DNA of 64,000 nt from Glebionis coronaria (lineage: Eukaryota; Streptophyta; Magnoliopsida; Asterales; Asteraceae). The stretch is taken from assembly GCA_025667525.1 (NCBI GenBank), contig CM046881.1, positions 30,019,580 to 30,083,579 of the forward strand, written 5' to 3'. A program made the translations under genes and the position numbers. Shown one piece after another: positions 45,444-56,149 of this stretch. The notes beneath the pieces were generated by a model. It did no database searches and was not told the DNA's origin. It was given only the letters and a program-made list of their open reading frames with translations. The first letter of the stretch is position 1. Every line of letters begins with the position of its first letter.

Positions 45444-46565
45444 TTTTGCAAATACATCACCAATTAACCATTAGTTACTAGCATTGCACGTTATCTTACA
45501 AGAAAGATACTAAGTATTATGTTTGAGTAGGTGATGTAAGAAAACATGGATAAGTATTATGTTTGAGTAACTGATGTATATCATGTTGTGAGGATGTTAT
45601 ATCTTTTGCTAAGGTTATATAAGACATCATTCTTATTTTTGTTAATTTTGAAGCTTAGGTTCTTATCTTTGTTCTGTTTTAGACCTTGATGAGGTCTTTC
45701 TTGATGTATAGTTAGGCCACATTTCACCGTCCTTCGGGTATCAAATTGGGTTTTAAGTTGGCTGAATGGGTCAACAGTTACATATATATGTAGAGCACAG
45801 CTGAAATGGAGCAAATTGTAAAGGGTGGTAGTTTATATCAAAAGACATATTCTTTTCCATGGAGTAACAGGGAACTCGTCCAACTGTTCTTTTTCGCTCT
45901 ATAGTTGTATGTCTTAGATATCTTACATTCTAACCTCATCCCCCGAGACCTGGATAAAATTAAAGTTATCAGATTCTGAATTGTTCCTGCTTCTTGCGTC
46001 TGATTTATCCTTTTCAAATGAAAATGTATCGTTAAGCCACATTCCACCGTCCTTCAGGTATCAAAAGGGGACATATACGATGCTGAATATAGCACATGTG
46101 TGTTGGTTGAACATCCTTATGAACGACACGATATCATGCAAAACATCATTTTTAGCACTTTGACAAGCATCAAATTGTTAACTAACAAATTTCCTTAGAA
46201 ATTTACATTTTCCAGAAGTATTGTAATTTTTTTTTTCTAAGGAAGTTGTTGATATTCACCACTCAGACAAAAAGGTTATGGTAGTAATATCGTCGATTAA
46301 TAAGATTCGTCTATCGGCATACAACATGCTAGTAGAGACCAATTAACGACCTGTGAGCTAGAAAAGTTGAAGTTGCTGCCAGATTACATTTAGGTGGTCA
46401 GCAACATCTTAATTGACATTGTTAATCCGGGACATACAGCACAACTGAAGACGGAGCAAATCATGAAGGGTGGGGGTGCTTCTTCCAGAATAACTGAATT
46501 GGTGTCTGACCAAAGTTAGCAATATGCAATTCAGCTTCCATTGTCTCCAGATCAACAGCTGAAAG
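45444..46565. other. relic spacer
   Basis: Contains a roughly 40-bp imperfect tandem repeat (AAGTATTATGTTTGAGTA at about 45511 and 45551). Two related stretches at about 45715-45750 and 46030-46140 also match 7260-7380. No named gene recognised. Confidence 0.4.
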
Positions 46566-47213
46566 TGGGTGTTCACGGGTCGGTTCAGTTCGGTTAGTTG
46601 GAAGATTTTAACTATCCGTCGCGGGGCGGGTAATTAATTTTATTATCCAAAACCGAACCGCACTAGGCGGGTAACCGGACATGCGGGTACCCAAAGTGAG
46701 CGGTTACCCCCGGGTTCGGTTCGCGGTTAACCATTTTTCATGTTTAGTTGAATTTAATTGTATAAAGAATAGCGTGGTCTAGAACATAATATGCCATTTT
46801 AGTATAATCAAATGACATCGATTAGAAAAAAGCTATATAAAAATAATATAATCGGATTAATCGTATAAAAGTTAGTTAGTTTATATATTACGATTACACT
46901 AATTAATTTTTACACGCAAATTATTACATATTAGGAGCTAATTTTTTTTTATAGAATAAAACTGGTGCAATAAAATGGTTAATACTTGAACGATTATTTG
47001 AATATTTAGCTAAAAAAACATGTATAATATGCACGGTTCGGTTCGGTTAACCGCGGATTTCGAAAAGTAAAAACCAAAACCGACCCGTGATGAGCGGGTT
47101 TTTTCGGTTTCGGTTTTTTTCGGTTTCGGTTTCTTCGGTTTCGGATTTTTTCGGTTTCGGATTGAGCGGTTCGGCTCGGTTCGTCGGTTTCTCGGTTCTT
47201 TTGAACACCCCTA
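46566..47213. mobile_element. AACCGAACCG-family hAT-type element, no clean target duplication
   Basis: The ends GGGTGTTCA and, inverted, AGGGGTGTTCA resemble those at 2394 and 38294. Both arms are dense in TTCGGTT, with a long TTTCGGTTTCGG tract at 47100-47200. The flanking 8-mers do not match, so decay or rearrangement of the border is likely. Confidence 0.6.
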
Positions 47214-47600
47214 AGTGTACTATAACTTTTTATTATGAAGGTTTTCGGTTATGAAATACATATCCCGATTCACTTTTTTTGTAATAGATCATTATACAAC
47301 ATGAAGCAACCCACAACTAGAACAATAACTAGTTTCGATGGTCTGAGAGTAGAGGGACTAACTCCATCATCGTGCACCACACTAGCTGATTTATTTTACT
47401 ACATGTAGAATTCGAAAGTACTTATGACATTAGTATTTAACTCTAGCTTATATAAACAGCAGCTAATCTTATAAGTCGAACAAAATTAAAATGAGCACAT
47501 CTGTTAAATCTCATTCAGTTCTATACATGTCTTGTATTGGAATTCATTGCCAAACACATTCCCTTGACCTCAAAATTCAAGCGTTAAGAGATGAATTCTA
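47214..47600. other. spacer
   Basis: No feature recognised. Confidence 0.35.
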
Positions 47601-47965
47601 ATGAATGCAGTTTGAAACAAAAAGACTCTGTGGTCGAAAGAAGATTGAATTTGCTTCAGTCTCTTTATGACTTGCCTCATCGTAGGTCATCCGGAAGGCA
47701 ATTCAGCGCTGTAGATCACTCGCAAATCCATCAACACATTTTCAGGCCCGACCACTCACATTCCGTCCCCAAAAGCCTCTTCACTTCTCTTTTCTCGCCT
47801 CATCCCAACCAATGTCACAATAGTGTAACCATTCTCCTGACCCGAAAATGATGAGTCCAAAGCCCTTTTACCCGATATCAACTCAAACAACATCACTCAA
47901 TAGCTATAAACATCAACCTTTTCGGACACCCTAGGGGCTAAAGCATACTCGGGTGCCACCTAACC
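47600..47965 (-). pseudogene. receptor-like kinase C-terminus, RPK2/TOADSTOOL2-like
   Basis: Read on the minus strand from about 47959, a single frame gives VAPEYALAPRVSEKVDVYSY, then VMLFELISGKRALDSSFSG and NGYTIVTLVGM, and near the end RPTM then RQVIKRLKQIQSS. These match the end of the kinase domain (APE motif, subdomain IX and the last helix) of RPK2-type leucine-rich-repeat receptor kinases. Three in-frame TGA codons interrupt it: where Gly follows YSY, after GDGM, and just before PTM. There is no frameshift between them. TTAG directly upstream of GTGGCACC may be an old splice acceptor. It lies antisense to and upstream of the nucleoredoxin relic. Confidence 0.72.
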
Positions 47966-48117
47966 ATTTCGACATCATCTCGTTCATTGAGAACTCTAAT
48001 AAGTATACGAAATCATTGTAGCTCAAACATAGGTGCAGGAAATCCTGCAAAAGGAAAATAAAACTATCGTGTTCTGTATAAATTAATTTATACAGAGGAG
48101 GAGAAAGCTGTTGAGGA

Positions 48118-48396
48118 ATGGGAGAGAAAGACCGCATTTGTTTTAGTGATAGTGACTCGGTTATTCCTTGGCTTCCCATATCGGTCGATGAATTCAATAT
48201 AAGAAAGCCTAATGTCACATCTGAAGATGATGACGATTTGACGGAGGATGTTGAAGAGGGTAAAAATGGAAGTCTTGGAACGGTCGAGACTCAGAAAAAA
48301 CAGGTTCATCATGAAGTTGTTCCCATAGATCACGAAACAGAAGAAACTACGGCGTGTTTAAAAGTGAGGCTACTAAACATGGAATCGAGTCTATAA
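48118..48396 (+). CDS. acidic unidentified ORF next to nucleoredoxin relic
   Basis: A 92-codon ORF, rich in Asp/Glu (TSEDDDDLTEDVEEG). Its first 40 bases (GGAGAAAGCTG through GGGAGAGAAAG) are shared with 4570-4600 and 57485-57520, where the sequence soon diverges. It directly precedes the nucleoredoxin similarity but is not part of that family's conserved domains. Possibly a relic exon; function unknown. Confidence 0.25.
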   Translation: MGEKDRICFSDSDSVIPWLPISVDEFNIRKPNVTSEDDDDLTEDVEEGKNGSLGTVETQKKQVHHEVVPIDHETEETTACLKVRLLNMESSL

Positions 48397-48405
48397 GGTG
48401 CAGAA

Positions 48406-49701
48406 TTGGTTGGTGATATTCAGAGAATTATGATCATATCACCTAAAAGAATCCCCATTTCACACAAGCATAGTGACCTTCAAGGGAAGACAATCGGTCT
48501 ATATTTTATGCTGTCTACAAACAAGAAATCCTCTGATTTCACTGGGACACTTGTCAAAGTATACGACGAGTTAAAGGCAAAGGATGAGAATTTTGAGATT
48601 GTTATGATCCCCCTTGACGAAAACGAAGAATCTTTCAACAAAGAGTTTAGTAGTCTCCCTTGGTTGTCACTTCCTTTTAAGGACAAAAAAAGTGAGAAGC
48701 TGGTTCGGTATTTTGAGCTCTCAACCCTTCCTACTTTAGTCGTTATTGGTCCAGATGGTAAAACTCTTACATCCCGATGTTGCTGATGCTTTTGAAGAAC
48801 ATGGTGTTATCGCCTACCCGTTTCTCTACACCTGATAAATTCGCTGAGCTATAAAAGATAGAAAAGGCTAAACAGGAAGCACAAACTCCTGGAGTTAGTG
48901 TTGGTTTCAAGATATCTTAAACTTGTACTCGGGAAAGATGGAGTGAAGTTATGCTTATAATATACGCTAAAAAATATGATTTATTTCTAAAGATGTGGCA
49001 ATTTCAACCCATTTACAAGTTATTGGGTCAATTTGGGGGTACACGGAAGATGGGTGGAAAACTGCCGAAAGTCTGTTCTTTTATTAAAAAATTGTTTCTG
49101 AAATTATGGTTACACATTCATTAAGAATAATGTTTGATTGTTTATAAGAGCCCGACCCAGCCTACTTGTTAAATCTATAGTATCATTACTAATGCTTAGT
49201 CATTTTTGTAGGTTCTGTATATGATCTGGTCGATAAAGACATCTTACTGTACTTTTCCGCATATTGGTGTCCCCCATGTCTTGCTTTCACTCCAAAGCTC
49301 GTTGAAGCATATCATGAGATCAAAACCAAACACAAGGCATTTGACGTGATGTTCATCTCTAGTGAAGAGTACTACTCCACTAAGCCATGGCTGTCACTTC
49401 CCTTGAGTGACAAAAGGAAACAAACGCTAAGCGTCTTTTCAAAGTCAACGGCATACCATTGTTGGCAGCTTTAGGAACAACAGGAAAAACAATCACAACA
49501 GAGACTAGAGGAGTCATCATGCTTCATGGTGCTGAGGCATTTCCTTTTACTGATGAACGTATGGCCGAGATAGAAGCTAAGTTTGCTGACATGGTAAAGG
49601 ACTGGCCTAACAAAGTAAAATATGATATGCATCGAGAGCATGAGCTGATAGGTTCGACCACAACAGTTTTGAGCCACCTTTTACCCATAGCACATCTGTA
49701 G
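48406..49701 (+). pseudogene. nucleoredoxin relic 1 (thioredoxin-like domains)
   Basis: The first exon-like part (48430-48960) reads DLQGKTIGLYFMLSTNKKS, LVKVYDELKAKDENFEIVMI, LPWLSLPFKDKKSEKLVRYF and LSTLPTLVVIGPDGKTL. A frameshift follows, then AFEEHGVIAYPF and EKAKQEAQTPGVSVGF. After an intron-like gap ending TTTTTGTAG at 49210, exon 2 gives [20 protein letters not shown] with the redox motif WCPPC at 49265-49279. It continues [20 protein letters not shown] and AFPFTDERMAEIEAKFADM. Plant nucleoredoxins have tandem thioredoxin domains and reduce protein targets. Here the N-terminal domain, an intact frame and the C-terminal zinc-binding DC1-like end are missing, so it is broken although WCPPC survives. 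Confidence 0.82.
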
Positions 49702-49739
49702 CCAACAACGAATTCCAGGGACCTGTCAATATTAAAACG

Positions 49740-49860
49740 AACGGCATGCTGTTTGATATGCATGCGAGTGGGAGTACTGATACTGCACGGCTGGTATATG
49801 AGCAGTGCAAAACCAGTCGTATTCCGAATGCCATGAGCAGCAGGGTGCGTTTCAAAAAAT
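49740..49860 (+). pseudogene. unidentified relic shared with 58985-59130
   Basis: Contains HASGSTDTARLVYEQCKT, also present at 58998-59070 (HASGSTDTARLLYEQCKT). It lies directly after each nucleoredoxin relic. A 36-base segment of the second copy is deleted here. Family not recognised. Confidence 0.4.
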
Positions 49861-50146
49861 CTTATAAGGTAAACTATAATCTAATAGGTATTATTTTGGA
49901 TATTTTTGTTTTTTTTTGGCTGTAAGATTATTTCTTTTTCATGGTGGATTTATGTTAAAAAAATCACAGATTTTGGTTTTGTTAAGATGTGGTTATCAGG
50001 GAGGTAGCATAGATGGTGCTTAGGACAGTCGAGTCGGTTTATAAGGTTATGGTAGACAAGTATTGCGTTTGTTACATTTTGTTTCAATTTTATCGTTATT
50101 GTTTTTCAGTTCACTTGAACTTAATTTAAGGGGTGTTTGGGATTGC
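49861..50146. other. spacer between nucleoredoxin and PLD relics
   Basis: No feature seen. Confidence 0.35.
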
Positions 50147-51700
50147 TTATTCCTGCTTAGCAAATAATGCATGTGTCTGCTTATTTGGTGTAGTCCAGAC
50201 GAAAGGAAAGAAGATATAACTGCTGTAAGTTGGACACCCGGGAAGTGGCTTCACCTGGCCCTTATGATCAACTTCCACCAGATGCTTATGTAGAAGAACT
50301 GTCATCACAATTACTGTATCGGCTGCATATTGTTCCCAGTTCCTTTCACCCAGTGACCTCACTCTTTCAACGCACTCGAGCCTCTCTGGCTGATCAAAAG
50401 TGCTCTCAAGATGTCCTATATGTTCTGCCCATAGTGCATTCTGTATCCGTATCTCTGCAGACACAAATAAACTATTTGACTTTTTGCTGTTTGTATTTGG
50501 AATAAAAATTGCAATATGGCATTTATTATCTGCCCGGTTGGAGCACAACCTTTGGGAGCCCAAGTATGATGAGGCTGATACTCGCCCATTGCAATTTCAT
50601 GTCACGAGTACCTTTTGATGAACATTGATTGATGTTTGCAGAACCCAATATCACAAACTCGTCATCCACGATCATTCCTTTTGAGTTTACTAAATGACTG
50701 GATAATCAATCAAATCAGTCTGTCACTATAAAGAAAAAGAAAAAAACAACATTTAATATTGTAGTTTTGAGGTTAAAAAATATGTACTTGAGGGGTATTT
50801 GGCGCAACTGAGACTTTCCCATTTGAAGTTGGTTGCTTTCTTTGAGATGACTCATGAGTACCGAGACATAAAAAGTTCAAGTAGTCTTGTGGCTCGCATT
50901 CGTATTCCAGCCCCATTCCTTGTAAAGCCTTGTAAATAACATCATACATCATTTGATGCTGCAATAAAGGTCTTTTCAGCATCACCAATTAGATACCGTC
51001 TTAGACTTTATAACCAGATAAAGAGAATCCGTTGAGTAGCAAAATTTGTTGGATTGCACTCTGGCCACATTGGAATCAAAATATATACAGCAAACCTCTC
51101 ATTTGCTCGGATTTTATTTGCAATTTTAAGAGCGATTTCCATTAGGAGGAACTCATGGCCACTATTATACATTATCAAGCCATTAACCCTATATAAAGCG
51201 AATCGCCTTCACATACACGGTATGCATACTCATGTCTATGAGTACATTTTTACCACATTATAGTCCCTACTGGAGGGTAGCAAAAACATGAGCATGCGCG
51301 TAGCAGTTCTGACCCGTTTACAAGGTATACTTTAAATACATACTACTGTAGTTAACAATGAAATGGGTCAGGTTCCAAAGTGACACAAAGTGTATATAAA
51401 CGCTTATACTTACACCTTTGAAAATTACTTTATTTAGATATATTAGATTGGTTATATAATACACGAATTGTTTATATAGTCTAAGGATATACTATCGAAG
51501 GGATAACTCGACGTGTTTGACCCGTACTAATGGCCAAAGTAATCATATCTTTAGCCTTTCTAGGGTCTTGAGGGCAACCTAAAACCTGAGCAGATATGGA
51601 ATCAATCGAACAGAACAATTGCACATGCCGACCCTCAAATCTTTCTGGCTTGTGTAACAGGCATTGGTGATTTCCAACACGGGTAACCAAACATTAACAA
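50147..51700 (-). pseudogene. phospholipase D relic 1 (C-terminal half)
   Basis: On the minus strand the order follows plant C2-type phospholipase D (beta/delta-like). It runs GRHVQLFCSIDSISAQ (about 51620), EFLLMEIALKIANKIRANER then FAVYILIPMWPE (51170-51060), MMYDVIYKALQGMGLE and PQDYLNFLCLG (50950-50870), SKGMIVDDEFVILGSANINQ (50690-50640), and LWAEHIGHLESTFDQPERLE and VDHKGQVKPLPG (50440-50230). PLD hydrolyses phosphatidylcholine to phosphatidic acid using two HKD motifs. In the second HKD the His codon reads as Asn (AAC before TCA AAA). Frameshifts lie near 50600, and the catalytic N-terminal half and the C2 domain are missing. It is convergent with nucleoredoxin relic 1. Confidence 0.85.
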
Positions 51701-51934
51701 TGAGTATCATTGTGATAACATGATTCCGTTAGTTAGAAACCAAACGCACTCTTAGTCACTTACCATAGGCTTAAAGCTCAAGAGGTTTTAAGAAAACGAT
51801 ATAAAAGGCACTACTCGGTTAGAGCACCACAATGCAAAAAGTCTTGGATGACATTTTACATTGAATGCATTAATTATTGTATTTATTTTTTTACATGAAA
51901 AGCTTTACATCAAAATCTTATATAATAGTAAATC

Positions 51935-52452
51935 GGTTTAACTGGTTGAACCGCCGGGTCAACCGGTTCTATATATATGTATATTTTTTTACACTTAATA
52001 TGTCGTATTCAATTATTTCATAACTTATCTTCCATTCGACTAAACGGATGAAAAATATGTATTATTTTATACTGTAGTTTTTAGTTTTGTATTTATAACA
52101 TTATACTATGCAAAAATATAGTACAAGTATGCAAAAATAATTAATTTATATTTACAGTTTGTAATAGATCATAATAAAATAATGTTAGTTAATGTTTTAA
52201 CTTTATTTTAACTAATATAAATTACTATCACTAAAATTTATCATTAATACTTAAAAATATTTATGAAAAAATAAGTTTTTGAAATAGTATTTATTAAAAA
52301 ATCGTGACCCAGTTGGGTTTATCAAACCGGGTCAACCCGAATCAACGAAAAACCGACGGTTCAATCTGGTTCCCAAACAAATAAAAACCCGGTCACTTCC
52401 GGTCCGGTCTCCGAGCCGATTCACGGTTCAACCGATTTTTAAAACACTGGTT
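51935..52452. mobile_element. inverted-repeat element with AATCGGTTYAAC ends (copy 1)
   Basis: Ends AAATCGGTTTAACTGGTTGA and, inverted, AAAATCGGTTGAACCG bracket an AT-rich centre. CCGGTCC and GGGTCAACC words fill the arms. It may be a hAT-like MITE, but no target duplication was resolved. The second copy is at about 54316-54850. Confidence 0.45.
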
Positions 52453-52458
52453 TTAGTT

Positions 52459-52625
52459 AGGGATGAGCATTTTGGTCCGAATCCCGAATTCGAACCCGAA
52501 CCGTTCCCGGAACCGTACCGATTCCCAAATCCTGTTCGGTACGGGACCGGGACTACAAAATAAGGTGAAAAAAAATTCGGGACCACTAATTCGGGACGGG
52601 ACCGGTACCAAATAATTGAACATGA
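52459..52625. mobile_element. GGGATGAGCA hAT-like fragment (copy 1)
   Basis: Starts TAGGGATGAGCATTTTGGTC and holds CGGTACGGGACCGGG-type inverted words, similar in style to the other TAGGGGTGAGCA-ended elements. The far end is not clear. Duplicated at about 54861-55025. Confidence 0.4.
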
Positions 52626-52768
52626 AATACTTGAATTTAATAAGCAAGTATATAAAACAAAAATGAAAATAATGTAGGAAGAAAGTGCACTAGTTTTTAT
52701 ACAAGCCAAGCCATACCTACTACTCCATATTCATAATACTAGTTACTCTCTCCTTATCATCATCATCA

Positions 52769-52825
52769 ATGGCTTTTGATTTCTTTGAGCTGCTCTCTAT
52801 TCACAACTACCATGAACTAAACTAA
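52769..52825 (+). CDS. MAFDFF short ORF, copy 2
   Basis: Reads MAFDFFELLSIHNYHELN and stop: 18 codons, same length as copy 1 with three substitutions. A donor-like CAGGTAGTG follows at about 52836. Downstream the unit quickly changes into the PLD relic, so most of the unit is missing here. Coding status unknown. Confidence 0.3.
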   Translation: MAFDFFELLSIHNYHELN

Positions 52826-53074
52826 TTTCATAATACAGGTAGTGTATTTGGTCTTTTAATCCATTTTTATTTGGGTTTATACCATCAAATGATTGATTCG
52901 TGTACGCTACCTCCTTCCCTATTTTGCCTGTCTCGGCTACACTGTAAGTTTTTCCATCGGTTCTAACTCCTCGGTCTGAGAACTCTAGCTCTTGTGGGTT
53001 AGAAGATTCACCTTCCTTTTGGAATCAGCATCTTTACCCGGAGTATTAACTTTGGATGACATTCCGTCTGCAGA

Positions 53075-53880
53075 AAAATTTGTTGGATTGCACTCTGGCC
53101 ACGTTGGAATCACAATATATACAGCAAACCTCTCATTTGCTCGGACTTTATTTGCAATTTTAAGAGCGATTTCCATTAGGAGGAACTCATGGCCACTATT
53201 ATACATTATCAGGCCATTAACCCTATATAAAGCGAATCGCCTTCACATACTCATGTCTATGAGTACATTTTTACCACATTATAGTCCCTACTGGAGGGTA
53301 GCAAAAACATGAGCATGCACGTACAGTTCTGACCCGTTTACAAGGTATATTTTAAATACATACTACTGTAGTTAACAATGAAATGGGTCAGGTTCCAAAG
53401 TGACACAAAGTGTATATAAACGCTTATACTTACACCTTTGAAAATTACTTTATTTAGATATATTAGATTGGTTATATAATACATGAATTGTTTATATAGT
53501 CTAAGGATATACTATCGGAGGGATAACTCGACGTGTTTGACCCGTACTAATGGCCAAAGTAATCATATCTTTAGCCTTTCTAGGGTCTTGAGGGCAACCT
53601 AAAACCTGAGCAGATTTGGAATCAATCGAACAGAACAATTGCACATGCCGACCCTCAATATCTTTCTGGCTTGTGTAAAAGGCATTGGTGATACCTAAAA
53701 TTTCTGGAATTCTATCAAGGTTAAGTAACACATGAAAATATTTAGTTAATTTTGTAAGGCCACATGGATTGGAAGCTCGTGACAACGCACGACTCCTTAA
53801 ATTGTTGTACCTTCAAGTTGGCAATGCAAACTATGCCATGGTTCTCTCAAATAACCAGCAATAGGCCTCTAATGAGAAAA
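53075..53880 (-). pseudogene. phospholipase D relic 2
   Basis: From the right on the minus strand: PREPWHSLHCQLEG (about 53850), LLNLDRIPEILGITNA, EGRHVQLFCSIDSKSAQ with CPQDPRKAKD (53700-53590), then HEFLLMEIALKIANKVRANE and RFAVYIVIPTWPE (53190-53090). These are collinear with plant phospholipase D between its two HKD motifs. About 290 bases of AT-rich sequence between the parts could be an old intron. The HKD2 and C-terminal exons seen in relics 1 and 3 are absent, replaced on the left by the MAFDFF unit. This copy keeps the REPWH and DRIPEI exon that relic 1 has lost. Confidence 0.82.
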
Positions 53881-54170
53881 TGTAGAACAACGTTTGGTTT
53901 TTTACCGTGAATCACAATGGGTATCGGATTAGGTATGAGGTGGAATCGGAATAACTATTACGATTTCAAAATATTTGTTTGGTTTATAATTTAGGTTGTG
54001 CATTGTTTCAATACGATTTCAAAAGGTATGTATGAGTTTGATTACATAGACTGATTTCCAACATGGGTAACCAAACATTAACAATGAGTATGATTGTGAT
54101 AACATGATTCCGATAGTTAGAAACCAAACGCACTCTTAGTCACTTACCATAGGCTTAAAGCTCAAGAGGT
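53881..54170. other. spacer inside duplication unit 2
   Basis: AT-rich; nothing recognised. Confidence 0.35.
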
Positions 54171-54315
54171 TTTAAGAAAACGATATAAAAGGCACTACTC
54201 AGTTAGAGCACCCACAATGCAAAAAGTCTTGGATGACATTTTACATTAAATGCATTAATTATTGTATTTATTTTTTTACATGAAAAGATTTACATCAAAA
54301 TCTTATATAATAGTA

Positions 54316-54850
54316 AATCGGTTTAACTGGTTGAACCGGCGGGTCAACCCGGTTCTATATATATGTATATTTTATTACACTTAATATGTAATATTCAATT
54401 ATTTTATAACTTATCTTCCATTCGACTAAACGGATGAAAAATATGTATTATTTACTTATACTGTGGTTTTTAGTTTTATATTTATAACATTATACTATGC
54501 AAAAATATAGTACAAGTATACAAAAATAATTAATTTATAGTTACAGTTTGTAATAGATCAGAATAAAACAATGTTAGTTAATGTTTTAAGTTAATATTAA
54601 CTTTATTTTAACTAATATAAATTACTATCACTATAATTTATCATTAATACTTAAAAATATTTATGAAAAAAAAAGTTTTTGAAATAGTATTTATTAAAAA
54701 ATCGTGACCCAGCTGGGTTTATCAAACCGGGTCAACCCGAATCAACGAAAAATCGACGGTTCAATCTGGTTCCCAAACAAATAAAAACCTGGTCACATCC
54801 GGTCCGGTCTCCGAGCCGATTCACGGTTCAACCCGATTTTTAAAACATTG
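54316..54850. mobile_element. inverted-repeat element with AATCGGTTYAAC ends (copy 2)
   Basis: Duplicate of the element at 51935 carried by the segmental duplication. A TTAATATTAA insertion near 54591 distinguishes it. Confidence 0.45.
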
Positions 54851-54860
54851 GTTTTAGTTA

Positions 54861-55025
54861 GGGATGAGCATTTTGGTCCGAATCCCGAATTCGAACCCGT
54901 ACCGTTCCCGGAACCGTACCGATTCCCGAATCCCGTTCGGTACGGGACCGGGACTACAAAATAAGGTGAAAAAAATTTCGGAACCACTAATTCGGGACGG
55001 GACCGGTACCAAATAATTGAACATG
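54861..55025. mobile_element. GGGATGAGCA hAT-like fragment (copy 2)
   Basis: Duplicate of 52459-52625. The inverted CGGTACGGGACCGG words are better preserved than in copy 1. Confidence 0.4.
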
Positions 55026-55104
55026 AAACACTTGAATTTAATAAGCAAGTATATAAAACAAAAATGAAAATAATGTAGGAAGAAAGTGCACTAGTTTTTA
55101 TAGC

Positions 55105-55665
55105 CGGATACCCGCGCAATGCGGCGGCGGGTATCCGGTGACATTATTTGTGGAGAACAAATTTTGACAAAGAAAAACATAATATTTGATAGTAAATTTT
55201 GGGTCCTCAGCAGTTTAGTAAATTTTGAGCCAGAACTGAAGAGGAAACGGGAGAGGTGCATGGGCTAGGAGAGGTGCATGGGCTAGGAGAAGGTGCTGCT
55301 GGAATGTTACTTGAAAGAGGACCAAGAGACAACAAAGATGCCAAGAACATATATACTAAAAAACAAACGTATGCATTTACTTCCGGTCAAAGTATGTTAC
55401 TACCGTTTTAAATGATGAAAAAACATGTAATTAAATATGGACGGTTATTGACTCTTATTTATGGATTGTTATTGACTCACATTTATGGACTGTTATTAAC
55501 TCCCAAAGGAAAAAACGTATGTGCATTTTAAGTGGTAATATTGAGTAGTGTGTTATATGTTTCCAAATAAAGAAATGTTTTATGCTGAAAACTTTAAGAC
55601 TTCCTAATATAGAAAAAGGCCTAAACCTTTTATAAAGTAGTAAGATAGTAAGATAAGATAAGATA
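55105..55665. mobile_element. insertion with GGATACCCGC hairpin, possible minus-strand Helitron end
   Basis: Compared with unit 1 (TTTTTATA then CAAGCC), this copy has about 560 extra bases. They start with a strong hairpin at 55104-55137 (CCGGATACCCGC pairing with GCGGGTATCCGG around a GCAATGCG core). Read on the minus strand, the hairpin is followed by CTATAAAAA and CTAG-T, as at Helitron 3' ends, but the CTAG is also present in the copy lacking the insert. The right part has an 18-bp double repeat (GAGAGGTGCATGGGCTAG) and an AAGAT microsatellite at 55643-55670. Confidence 0.35.
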
Positions 55666-55959
55666 AGATAAAAGCCATACCTACTACTACATATTTTCTG
55701 ATATCATGATCAACCGAAAAGTTTTGAACCCTTGGATTGTTTCACTCGGATCATGGAATTGAGAATAGACGGATGAAATGATTTTCAAACAAGCACAAGT
55801 ATCCACTAGGTAAAGCACAGATATCCACCGGTTAAAACCATAACTTGTGCTTTATATACAACACCCAAAACACACACCTCAATACCTCAGATCTAAATCT
55901 TTCTCTTGAAAGAAAGAAGAAACCCTAGTTAGTTAGTCTCTCATTATCATCATCAATTA

Positions 55960-56010
55960 ATGGCTTTTGATTTCTTTGAGCTGCTCTCTATTCACAACCC
56001 CACCATGAAC
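55960..56010 (+). CDS. MAFDFF short ORF, copy 3
   Basis: Reads MAFDFFELLSIHNPTMN and stop. A two-base difference (ACCCCACC versus ACTACC) shifts the tail relative to copies 1 and 2. CAGGTAGGTTACACC, a good splice-donor match, follows. The leader upstream lacks the intron-like stretch seen in other copies. Confidence 0.3.
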
Positions 56011-56149
56011 TAAACTAATTTCATAATACAGGTAGGTTACACCGACCACTCCATCATCATCATTTGTTTCTTCTTAATAATTTGTGTTATTTATTCAAAT
56101 GAAACTTTCATTTTTCTAAATCTTTTTTTACTTGTTCATGATTCTAGAT

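Larger units (their letters stand above)
51043..52705. repeat. segmental tandem duplication, unit 1
   Basis: Runs from AAATTTGTTGGATTGCACTC to GCACTAGTTTTTATA and is repeated with a few per cent difference at about 53080-55104. It includes the end of PLD relic 1, a truncated GAGCACC MITE relic, the CGGTTTAAC element and the GGGATGAGCA element. About 370 bases present in unit 2 (a PLD exon) are missing here at about 51665. Confidence 0.8.
53080..55104. repeat. segmental tandem duplication, unit 2
   Basis: Second copy of 51043-52705, longer because it keeps about 370 bases around 53690-54060. It ends at TTTTTATA, where an unrelated insertion begins at about 55105. Confidence 0.8.
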
